DNA of 64,000 nt, from assembly GCF_040054535.1 (NCBI RefSeq), contig NC_090784.1:12831001-12895000 (forward strand), given 5' to 3'. The notes beneath the pieces are model-generated. The model made no database searches, was not told where the DNA came from, and saw only the letters and a list, made by a program, of their open reading frames with translations. Of the stretch, positions 45,286 to 57,400 are shown piece after piece. This stretch comes from Antennarius striatus (lineage: Eukaryota; Chordata; Actinopteri; Lophiiformes; Antennariidae). Made by a program: the position numbers and the translations under genes. Numbering within the stretch: the stretch's first letter is position 1; each line of letters begins with the position of its first letter.

Positions 45286-45473
45286 ATTGGTCAGTGCTGC
45301 AGTACATCAGAGTATATTAAAGGATGGAAGTGTAAAAATAAAAGTCTTCATACTAAAGCACCATAGCAGGTAAGCATGATTCAGATATATTGTGTGTTAG
45401 GCCAAATTTATTGTTCAAATGATGTAAATTGCCAATATGTCTGTAAATAAAAAGACGGATTTGTGTCTTTCAG
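45286..45473 (+). promoter_or_regulatory. Likely core promoter and noncoding first exon of the FCGBP-like gene
   Basis: An inverted CCAAT box (attgg, 45286-45290) lies 23 bp before a TATA-like element (tatattaaag, 45313-45322). Transcription would then start near 45343. A donor follows (agcag|gtaagc, exon end 45369), and an acceptor (gtgtctttcag, ending 45473) lies two bases before the ATG. So a roughly 27-base noncoding exon and a 104-bp intron are inferred. The element spacing is as expected for a TATA promoter; the start site is not shown directly. Confidence 0.5.
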
Positions 45474-45475
45474 TC

Positions 45476-48400
45476 ATGAGGACCCTGTTGTTGCTTTGTG
45501 CATTGGGGGCCTCATTCATCTGTAAGCATATTTTTTCATTTTATTCTGTTGTTTGTTTGTTTTGTTTTTTTCTTTAAATTGTGGCAGATCTCACCTGAAT
45601 GTTTTTAATTTCTGCATGACATATATGCTCATCATCTGACTCAATTTGTCATGAAGTTTATTTAACCTGGCTAAAACATAGCAGTAGCAAAGAAACTTCA
45701 TTCTTTACTAACTAAAAAGTCCTGCAAACAATTAACAGCTATTAATTGTTTGCCGCCAAGGTGGCACGGTGGCGCAGTGGTTAGCGCTGCCGCCTCACAA
45801 CACGGCGGACCCGGGTTCGAGTCCCGCAGAGTTCACATGCTCTCCCCGTGTCTGTGTGGGTTCTCTCCAGTTTCTCCGGCTTCCTCCCATCTCCAAAAGC
45901 TTGATTGATTGGTTGATTGGCCATTCCAAATTGCCCGTAGGAGTGAATGTGTGTGTGAGTGGTTGTATGTCTTTGTGTGTGCCTCGCAGTGCACTGGCGT
46001 CGTGCCCGGAGTGTCCCCCGCCTCACGCCCTATGTCACTGGGATAGGCTCCAGCTCCCCCTGACCTGCTGCGGCGGATACAGCGGTGGTGATATGAAAAT
46101 GACTGACTGACTAGCTTACCCCAATTAGTCTCAGCAGCATTCCTTGAAATGTTACTCAGAATTTCTCAGTGGGACATGCAGCCAAGTGACTACCAAATTT
46201 CAAACTGTCAGCATCATCACTTTAGAGAATTATGGTTCAGCCACACCACAGGTTTTTTTTTGTGTGAAGCAGAGTCTTAAACAGATGAATAATGTGAGTG
46301 TACCATGCATAAAGAAAGCCGTTTAATTTTAAATGTCTTTTCTTGGGGATAGTATTTGCTGCTTTCAACAAGGGGCAGCGTAATCTAACTTCCCCAGGTC
46401 TAGAGTGAGCCAAGACAATATTTTTTTCACAGCAGAGGCACATATTGATAGTATTAACAGATATTTATATTTTTTCAATTAAATAATTATATTGTCTGTA
46501 CAAGGAACTTGCTGTCAAGAAAAGCCCAAGTGACTATAATTTTAACCTCTGATGCTAATGCTAGTTATCAAGTTTGAAAGCAATCCAACATTTGTTCCTG
46601 CTTTCTGAACATTGAAACACTCGTATATGTTTTTCTTTGGTGTCGTATTGATTCTTTGTATCATACATGAGGAAGTCTCAATGCCAAGTTCTGTGTTAGC
46701 AGTCTGAGAAGCCTTTATCTGTCTTGAACGTGTTACAGTGAATTTGGAGCGACAATAGCAGAGACTGGGTTAACGACTGCCATTAGTGTTCACCTACAGG
46801 GTGCCAGTGGAAATTGGACTACTATTGGTCGAAGAAGGAGAGGAGGAAAGTGTGTTCATAGGAAGAGAGACAAGAGGAACGCCAAAAGTATAGGGCTTAG
46901 AGTAGGGACGTTGAATTTGGAGCTATGACAGGAAAAGGTAGAGAGTTAGTTGATATGATGCAGAGGAGGAAGGTAGACATACTGTGTGTCCAGGAGACCA
47001 GGTGGAAAGGTAGCAAAGTCAGAAGTTTAGGAGCAGGGTTCAAGTTGTTCTATCATGGTGTAGATAGGAAGAGAAATGGAGTAGGAGTTATCTTGAAGGA
47101 GGAGTTTGTGAGGAATGTCCTGGAGGTAAAAAAGAGTGTCAGATAGAGTGATGAATCTGAAGCTAGAAATCTAAGGTGTGATGTCCAACATTGTTAGTGG
47201 GTATGCTCCACAGGTAAGATGTGAGCTGGAGGAGAAGGAGAAATTCTGGATGGACTTTGATGAAGTGATGCAGAGCATACCTAGAAGTTGTCATTGGTGC
47301 AGACTTCAATGGACATGTTGGTGCAGGAAACAGAGGTGATAAGGAGGTGTTGGGCAGGTTTGGTATCCAGGAGAGGAATGCAGAAGGACAGATGGTGGTT
47401 GACTTTGCAAAAAGGATGGAAATGGCTATAGTGAATACTTTCTTCCAGAAGAGACAGGAATATAGGGTGACCTATAAGGGTGTATGTAGTAGCACCCAAG
47501 TAGACTATATCTTGTGTAGACGGTGTAATCTGAAGGAGTTCAGTGACTGCAAAGTAGTGGTAGGCGAGAGTGTGGCCAAACAGCATAGGATGGTGATGTG
47601 TAGGATGAATCTGGTGGTGAAGAAGAGGAAGAGGGCAAAGGCAGAGCAGAGGATGAAATGGTGGAAGCTGAAAAAGGAAGAGTATTGCATTACTTTTAGG
47701 AAGGAGTTATGACATGCTCTGTGTGGTCAGGTGGTGCAGGATAGAACAGGTAGAGAAAAGTGTCAGGTGTGATAGAAGAGTTTCAGCTAAAATGAAAGGA
47801 AAGTTGTACAAAACTGTGGTGAGACCAGCGATGTTGTTTGGTCTCGAGACAGTGTCACTGAGGAGAAGACAGGAGACAGAGCTGGAGGTAGCAGAGATGA
47901 AGATGCTGAGGTTCCCTTCGGGAGTGACCAGGAAGGATAGGATCAGGAATGAGTACATCAGAGGGACAGCACATGTTAGAGGTTTTGGAGATGAAGTCAG
48001 AGAGGCCAGACTGAGATGGTTTGGACATGTCCAGAGGAGAGATAGTGAATATATTGGTAGAAGTAGCTGAGTTTTGAACTGTCAGTTAGGAGGCCTAGAG
48101 GAAGTCCAAAGAGGAGGTTTATGGATGGAAGTTTTCATGTTCTGCCCTTGTCTGCATAGATTTTCTGATTTTCTCCCACCAAAAACATGTGATTTATGTA
48201 ATACCAAATTGTCTGTACATGTGTATGTTTGTCCTTTGTGTGGCCCAGTGATGGATAGATGGATGGATGGATGGATGGATGGATGGATGGATGGATGGAT
48301 GGATGGATGGATGAATAGTCGTCATAGCAAAAACTAAGTTTGCCAAGAATACATTTTTGGAAGTTTCCAAAACACCAAAAACTCAGCAGGATAAACTATT

Positions 48401-51400
48401 CTTGAGGAGGCATTAAGAAAGGGCAGTTGCAAAGAATGGAACAAGGCACACGCTAGAAAAAAGTTACAATTAATGTAATACATTCACAAATTCATTTTCC
48501 TCTACATTTTTGGAGTTCCTCTGAAATATGGTTTCATAACTCACTACTTCATTTTAAGCACCATGAAGTCATCTTCATTTGACTCTTTGTTTTTCTGTTT
48601 CTCCTTTTCCCCTTCTTCAGGTCCAGCTAGTGCTGGAGTGCTAGGGAGGGAGTTTGTTGTGACATTCATGGAGAATTTTAAGTGGCACTGGCCCTATAGT
48701 GGTTCTCATCTTCAGATATACATCACTGCTGTTCAGGCTAATACAAAAGTGACTGTCCAAGTTCCTCCTTTAAAGTTTAGGAAAGAAAAAACTCTAAATG
48801 TTGGAGAAAGGGTAATCATTGACCTCCCCAAAGAAGTGGAGTTGTCTGGCAGCAAAAAGTCCCCCAACACAGTACACATTGAAGCCTCAGCAGATGTGTC
48901 TGTAAGTTCCTTGAACTTCAAAAAATTCACAGCGGACAACTCATTGGTGTATCCCACATCTGAATGGGGCACAGAATATTTCATCCTTACACCAACTTCC
49001 GGTCCTTTTTCAACTTGTGGAGAGTTTGCTGTGACAAATGGAAAAGAGCGCAATAACGTGGAGATTTTCCCTAAAGGCATAATCAAATTCCAGGGCAGTA
49101 TCTATGGGAATCACAAAAAACTGGTAATAGCCCTGGAGCCATATGAGAGTGTCCAGATTCAGAGCCACTATGATCTATCTGGCACTAGAATTACCTCCCA
49201 GCTCCCTGTTGCTGTTCTAACAGGTCACAGTTGCACCTGGCGCTTCTCAAAATGTAATCACGTCTATGAACAGCTACTGCCAGTAGGCAAGTGGGGCTCC
49301 AAATTCATGGTGCCTCCCCTGAGTTTCCAGACAAAATATGACCTTGTCTTCATTATAGCCTCTCAACCCACTCAAGTGAATGTCAGAAATGGTCCCAGGA
49401 AAGAAGTTATTCATTTGTCCAGGGGAGATGTGAAGGAGTTAAGATACATCAAGCCTCATACATTATACATTGAGTCGAATCATGGCATTCAGGTTATCAT
49501 GCTATTCAATGGACGTACTTATAACATATTCAGATACATTGACCCTTTCATGATGACCATTCTTCCCACGGACCGCTTCTGCACCTCCTATTCACTAGAG
49601 GCTCTGAACGACTTTGAAAACAAAGCCCTTATTGTAGCAAAGACCAACGCAATTGAAAGGTTGCTTATCGATGGTAGGGAGCTGCCCCGTGACATCCGGT
49701 GGAATGCGGTTCCTGAAACAGATTTCTCTTGGGTGGAGATATCCTACACTAAAACATCTGGCAGTAGTAGACATACAATGTCCACATCTGGTCCTCCCTT
49801 TGCTCTCTACGGTGTAGGAGTCAGCCAGATGAATGGCTATGGTTCCCCAGCACAGTGTTTACGGCCAGGTAAGTCCATAAATTCTAGATGTTTAAGAATT
49901 TGAATTATCTTATTCTTGGTGGAGTGTTCTGTTAGAGAGAGGGGAACTGTAATGATTTGTGAATAAGCTGTGTATTTTTCACTTTTTATCAGGAGCTGGT
50001 TCCCCGAACTGCAGCAGCATCACCTGTAGTCCTAATGAGGTGTGTGAGATGAAAGGTGAATACCCCTCCTGTGTCCCCAAACCAGTGGGGGAGAAGCCTG
50101 GCACTTGCTGGGCCATAGGAGATCCACATTATAGTACTTTTGATGGGCGCCGCTATAACTTTATGGGCACCTGCACATATATCATTGCTAAAAACTGCGG
50201 AAAGGATGATCATCTTCAAGATTTTGAGGTCCTTGCCCAAAATGAGAACAGAGGAAATCCCAGGGTGTCATATGTTGGCCTGGTCACCCTAAGGGTGTAT
50301 GGCCTCACAATCACAATAGTTCGGTCAGAAACAGGTCGTGTGAGGGTAAGGTTTTATTTTTCTCTTTGTCAATTTTTTTTTCAAATATCCCAATTTAAAA
50401 AGTAATGTTAAGTTCAGTTGATCAGAAATATCTTTGTATCAATTCAAAAAATTATGACTGATGCACTGTAATATTTCTTTTATCTTTTGTTCAGATTGAC
50501 AACAGCCTGTCAAGTTTGCCTGTGCGCTTGAACAACGAAAAACTGTTTATGTTTCATAGTGGCCGCTCTGTGGTCATTGAGACTGAATTTGGTCTGACCG
50601 TTCGTTATGACTGGGAACATTCTCTTGTGGTGACTCTGTCTGGCAGTTATGCCGGTAAGACTTGTGGGCTCTGTGGTAACTTCAATGGCAACCCCAATGA
50701 TGATTTCACCACACCCTCTGGCACACTGGCCAGTGGGGTTGTAGCCTTTGGGCAGAGCTGGAAGGTACAAGGGATTGTGAAAGATGCTCTGTGCAAAGAT
50801 GACTGTGTGGGTGGTTGTGATAGATGTGAACACAGCCTAATGAAGAAGTGGGAGGGTGAATTGTTTTGCGGGCTCATTACACGTATATTAGATGGACCAT
50901 TCAGAAAATGTCATGCCATCATTGACCCACAAATATATCTGGAGAACTGTAAATATGATGTATGCATGGGAGGAGGTCTTACACTTTTCCTGTGCAGAGC
51001 ACTGGAAGCTTACACTGACGCCTGCCAGATTGCAGGGATTGAGGTCTATGATTGGAGGAAGATTGCTCGATGCCGTAAGTAGTTATTTTATTTGTGTGCT
51101 TTAAATTTATGTTTTTTGTAAAAAACTCTATTTCTTGACAATTTGTGCTTCCAAGCATTTACAAGACATAATTCTTTCTCTTCTCTCTAAAGCTGTTAAA
51201 TGTCCAGCCAACAGCCATTATGAGCATTGTGGCAGTGCCTGTCCTGCTACTTGTTCTGACCCTGATGCTCCATCCAAGTGCAAACATTCATGTGTCCAGA
51301 CTTGCACTTGTGACAATGGCTTTGTTATGAGTGGAAATGAGTGTGTACCTGCCGCTCGGTGTGGTTGTACCCATGACGGTCGATACATCCCTGCTGGAGA

Positions 51401-54400
51401 ATCATTCTGGTCTGACAAAAACTGTCAGAAATGGTGTACATGCAAAGGAGGAAACAGGGCTATAGAGTGCCAAAATAAAGGCTGTGGCAAAGGAATGAAA
51501 TGCCAGGTGGTTCAGGGAATAAGAAAGTGCCAAGCAATCTCTGAAAGCACCTGCCATGCCACAGGTGACCCCCATTATAAGACCTTTGACAAAAAAAGAT
51601 TTGACTTCCAAGGCACATGTGTATACCAACTGGTTGGACTGTGTTCCAAGAGAACAGATTTGGTGCCCTTTCAAGTACTGGTACAAAATGATCACCGGGG
51701 CACAAAGGCAGTTTCCTTCACCAAGTTAGTGCAGATCAAAATTCACTCCATCAATATTATCATTACAACTACTCACAAGGGCATGATCCTGGTAAGAGAA
51801 ATGCATTTATTTATTTTCTTTTGGTCAATTTCATATTCATATATTGTTATATTTGGAATTTGAATATGCTGTTGTTTGCTCTTCTAAAGGTAAATGATGA
51901 GCTGGTCAACCTGCCTTCAGACCTGGATGGACAGATATTTGTACGTAATAGTGGAACATTTGCTGTTGTCACAACAACCTTTGGTCTTAAAGTAGCATTC
52001 AACTGGATCAGTGCTGTGTTTGTAACATTGCCAAGCAATTACATGGAAGCTGTTTGTGGGCTCTGTGGAAACTACAATGGCAATCCCAAGGATGATATGA
52101 TTCCAAAGAATGGTGGTACACCTGTATCCGCTGCAAAATTTGGTTCCAGCTGGCAAGTGGCCAAGATCCCAGGCTGTGTTGAAGGCTGTAAAGGAAAGTG
52201 TCCAGACTGCGACATTAATCAGAAGATTCAGTATGAAAAAGGAGATTTCTGTGGGATCTTAAGTGACTCCAAAGGACCTTTCCGTGACTGCCATGCTAAG
52301 TTGGACCCAGAGGGTTACTTTCAAGACTGTGTCTTTGATGTGTGCCTGTATAAAGGCAGAAGGGATGTGCTGTGTCAGGCTATTACGTCATACACATCTG
52401 CATGCCAGGCTGTGGGGGCCAAAATATACAGCTGGAGAACCCGTGACTTCTGTGGTGAGAAATTCAATCATTCTTATGAAAATATTTACATGAATTGTAA
52501 ATTGAACATAAATTATGTGATGTAGAACTGTGCTGAAGATGTATAATTTTAATCATATACAGAATAAAAAATTGACATTGTCCTCTTGTTTACAGCTCTC
52601 AAGTGTCCAGTCAACAGCCACTATGAAATTTGTCCAGCGTCCTGTCCTGCATCTTGTTCTAGTCTGATCTCTGCTCAAGACTGTCAAGATTATTGTACGG
52701 AGAGCTGCTCTTGTGACGAGGGCTACATCCTCAGTGGAACAGTCTGTGTTTCACTCTCAGAGTGTGGCTGTCTGTATGAAGGCCGTTACTACAACAGTGG
52801 CCAAGTGTTTTATCCCAATCAACAGTGTCAAGAGGAATGCCAGTGTGTCCAAAATGGAGAGGTGAACAGTAATGTTGATAATCACAAAAAACCTTAGTAG
52901 AAAAAATGTTTAAGGATTTTAAAACACTTTCCTTTTGTTTCTCAGGTTGTCTGCAAGCCATTCACATGCGGCCCCAATGAGAAATGTGAAATTCAGAATG
53001 GTTTTCAAAAATGCCAACCTGTTGGTAAGGCTGTGTGCAGGGCCTCTGGGGACCCCCATTACACCTCTTTTGATGGGAGAAAATTTGATTTCCAAGGCAC
53101 CTGCACCTATACATTAACTAAGAGCTGTGGCCTGGACGGCACCCACCTCACGCCCTTTTCGGTACGGGTGGAAAATGTGAAGTGGGACAGGATGCGGGGA
53201 AAAAAAGTGGTTTCTGTCACCAAGCTGGTTGCTGTCCTGGTTTACGACTACACTCTCATCCTGACTAAAAATACGTTTGGAGTTGTGGTAAGCAATGACA
53301 CTTCTTTCGAATAAAGTTTGATATTTGAAACACTTAATTCATTTAATATGTGGAGCTGAATTGTAAAACTAGCTTATGAATCATATTTTTGATGCTCTTA
53401 TCATTATTTATAATTCTTAAAATAATACTTCTGACTCTTTTTCAGGTAAATGGAATATTTAACAATCTTCCTCTGAATCTTAATGATGGTGCAGTGATGG
53501 CCTTCCAAGAAGGCAGGCGTTATGTTATTTCAACAAATTTTGGACTGGTGGTTACATATGACCTGGTTTATGATGTTACAGTCACAGTTCCCGGAAATTA
53601 TCGTGGTAAAGTCTGTGGCCTGTGTGGCAATTATAATGGAAACAAAAATGATGACTTCCAAATGCCCGACAAAAAACTCGCCAAAAATGTCAATACCTTT
53701 GGAAATAAATGGAAGGTCAATATTCCTGGAAGATGTGGAAATGGCTGTGCAGGGCAAAGCTGTCCCAAATGTAAACCAGCTCACACGGCTGTGTTTTCAA
53801 ATTCGGATTACTGTGGCGCTGTTACAGCACCTAAAGGTCCTTTTGCAGACTGCCATAGTAAAGTGAACCCACAGCCATACTTTAATGACTGTGTGTTTGA
53901 TTTGTGTGCTTCCAACGGTGATGAAAAGGTGCTATGTGATAGCTTAGCAGCCTATGCCTTCAGTTGTCACTTGGCAGGAGTAGATGTCAAAAATTGGAGG
54001 ACAGCTTCATTCTGTCGTAAGTGAAATTCCACCAAATTCCACTCTCATTCTCATATTCCATACTGTTTTTATTGTACTGTATTTATTAGTGGCAATAAGA
54101 CCTGTTCCTTGTCTTATAATTTATTTCAGCAATTAAATGCCCAGCCAACAGTCACTATGAGGTGTGTGCAGACATATGTTCCTCATCCTGTGAGGGCCTC
54201 ATAGACATTGTCCAATGTTCCACCAGCTGTACAGAGGGCTGTGAATGTAATGAGGGCTTTGTATTCAATGGACAGTCATGTGTACAAGTGCATGAGTGTG
54301 GCTGCTATGATGGTGGAAGAACTTTTAAGGTACGGTTCAGTATCTCAGTTGATGCACAAATTCCAGCTTGTCAGAATCTCAGTAGTTCATGCAATATCCT

Positions 54401-57400
54401 TAACAACATTCATGCTTACATAAGATTAAGTTGCCAATGAAGGCATGAAATGTGGATATAAGCAGCTTGCTTACATTTATGTTTGTTTTTTTAATAAACT
54501 GAGATAATAGGCAGTAATTTAACTGCAATGTGCCTTGTTTATTTTTTTTCCTTATCTAATGAGCCTGATCTATGTCACAGCCTAATGAAGTGGTGTATGA
54601 GAAAGACTGTAACACCAAATGTACCTGCACTCCAGCAAAAGGTCTTGTCTGTGAAGAGCATTCCTGCCCTGGAGGCACCAAATGCTTGATCAAGAAAGGA
54701 ATTAGGGCATGTTACAGCACAGGCAAGACACAAATACTGTCGATATGTATAAGCTTTAACAATAACATATAATGAATTCTCAAAAATCAAATAAATTCAC
54801 AATTTATTTTTCCTACTGATGTTCCTTTTGTGTTCATTTCATCTAGATCCTTGCAAGGATGCCAATTGCAGAGTGAAAGAGAAGTGCCGTGTTGAGAAGG
54901 GTGAAGCTCTCTGTGTGCCTGAGTACACAGGGATCTGTTGGGCGTGGGGTGACCCCCACTACCACACATTTGATGGTTACAACTTTAACTTCCAAGGCAC
55001 CTGCAAGTATGTCATCTCCAAGACATGTGGAAATCTGGCTGGTCTAGTGCCATTCTCAGTCACTGAAAGGAATGATAACCGGGGAAACACAGTCGTTTCG
55101 TATGTCAGAGAGGTGGATGTGGATGTTTATGGGTACACCATCACAGTCCAAAAGAGCCAAATTGGTCGAGTCATGGTAAGATGTTACTCTATTGACCAGT
55201 CTGTTTGACCTGTATTTCAATTTGCATACTGTAAACATTGTTTGATTACATTCCTTCAGGTGAATGGGGATCTGTTAAATCTTCCTGTGGAACTAGGAGA
55301 GGGTGAAGTGTCAGTGTTTCAGCATGGTCACACTGCAATGATAAAGACAGACTTTGGCCTCATTGTTTCCTATGATTGGAACTGGGAACTGGTCATTAAA
55401 CTGCCGAGCAGCTACTATGGTGCTGTATGTGGTCTGTGTGGGAACTTCAATGGTAACTCTCGTGATGAGCTCCAAAATCCTGAGGGCAAAGCTGTCTCTT
55501 CAGTGATAGAGTGGGGCAAAAGCTGGCAAACACCTGAACAGAATAATGACCATCCTTGCTGGGATACTTGTGAGAAAAATTGTCCTACTTGTGATGGCAT
55601 CCAGAGTAAGATCTATGAGACTGAGGCTTTTTGTGGGGCCCTCACAGCTAAGTCTGGAAACATTTTCAAGAAATGCCATGTAAAATTAGACCCCCAGGCT
55701 TTCATGAACAGTTGTGTATATGATATGTGTATGAATGGGGGAGACAAAAAGATGCTGTGCCAAGCACTGGCATCCTATGATAAGCAATGTCGTGAGCATG
55801 GAATTATCATTCGGGGCTGGAGGAAAAAGTTCAACTGCCGTGAGTGCAAGAAGCATATTTGAATAAAACAATTTTGTCAGATAGGAAAGTATTTGTTTGT
55901 TAATCCTTTTAAATCTAATTTCTATCCAGCAATGAACTGTCAGCGTAACAGCCACTATGAAGACTGTGCCAGCCCATGCCAGCCATCCTGCCCCTTCCCT
56001 CAGAAAAAGGAGATATGCATTGGTGCCTGCGTAGAGACATGTGTTTGTGATAGGGGCTATGTCCTCAGTGCAGGTGTCTGTGTGCCGGCCAAAACATGCG
56101 GTTGTTCCTATCAGGGACACTACTATAAGCCAGGCCAGCACTTCTGGGCCGATGAGGCTTGCAGTCGCCTATGTGTATGTGATACCACTTTGAAGTTGGT
56201 GACGTGCCGCATGGCCTCTTGCGCAGCTAATGAGCAGTGCACCATACTGAATGGTGAGCGAGCCTGCCGAGCAATCAGTCACGCTACATGCTCAGCCTCA
56301 GGTGACCCACACTATCGGACTTTTGATGGCCTCAGGTTTAACTTCCAGGGTACATGTGAATATCAGCTGGTGGGACTATGCTCTCAGCAACCTGGGCTAG
56401 TCCCCTTTAAGGTGACTGTGCAGAATGACAACCGGGGAAGCAAGGCCGTGTCCTACACAAAGACAGTCATCTTTTCCATATATGGCGTTACCCTCACCAT
56501 CAGTAGAGAACATCCTAACAAAGTACTAGTAAGTATGCATGTGGAGGTATGGATAATGTGATTTGATTAGAGATTCAATAGGTAATATAACACCGTTTTC
56601 ACATGTCATTTTGCAGAGAAAAGTAATAGGGCACTGTATGTAGCTACAGCATTAAAAATAAATACATGAAAGAAGAGCCACATTCAAATGAGTGCATGAT
56701 AACACCTTCTTTCATTATGCTTAATTTGAAATTCCCCTTTCTCTTCTACATATATATTTAATTGCATATTAAAATTTTGATCCGGGAAGACATAATTAAA
56801 CTAAGCTTTTACTGCACATTGGAGTGGATTAGCAAGGGCAGCAGATTTATTAAATCTATAATCTCCTAAAAATATTCTTTACTCCCTCATTTTCTGTTCA
56901 TCAGGTCAACGGACAGCTTGCCTGGTTACCAATGGTTTACAGTGCAGATCTAGTAGTTTTACTCAGTGGTAGGACAGCTGTAGTGGACACTGCCGCTGGT
57001 ATTAAAGTGACCTATGACTGGCGGAGTACTGTGACTGTTACTCTGCCCAGCAACTACCAGGGTGTCGTCTGCGGTCTGTGTGGCAACTACAACAGCAAAG
57101 CTCAGGATGACCTGGCCATGCCAAACGGACAGCTCGCTAAAAATGGAGACAAGCTGGGGGACAGCTGGCAGGTGGCTGTGACACCAGGCTGTTCATCAGT
57201 CTGCCAGGGGCCATGGTGCCAGATCTGTTCAGAGTCTCAGAGGAAAGAGTTTGAAGCCCAGAGGCACTGTGGTATTATTGTTAACAAGCTGGGGCCTTTC
57301 AGAGATTGTCACAAGCATGTGGACCCTGCTCCTTACATGGAAGACTGCGTGTATGACGCATGTCAGTACCTAGGCCACCAAGGTACAGTCTGTGATGCAG

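Noticed and set aside
45769-45840. tRNA gene
   Set aside because: The A and B boxes belong to the head of a SINE whose body and tail follow directly, and decayed copies recur through the window.
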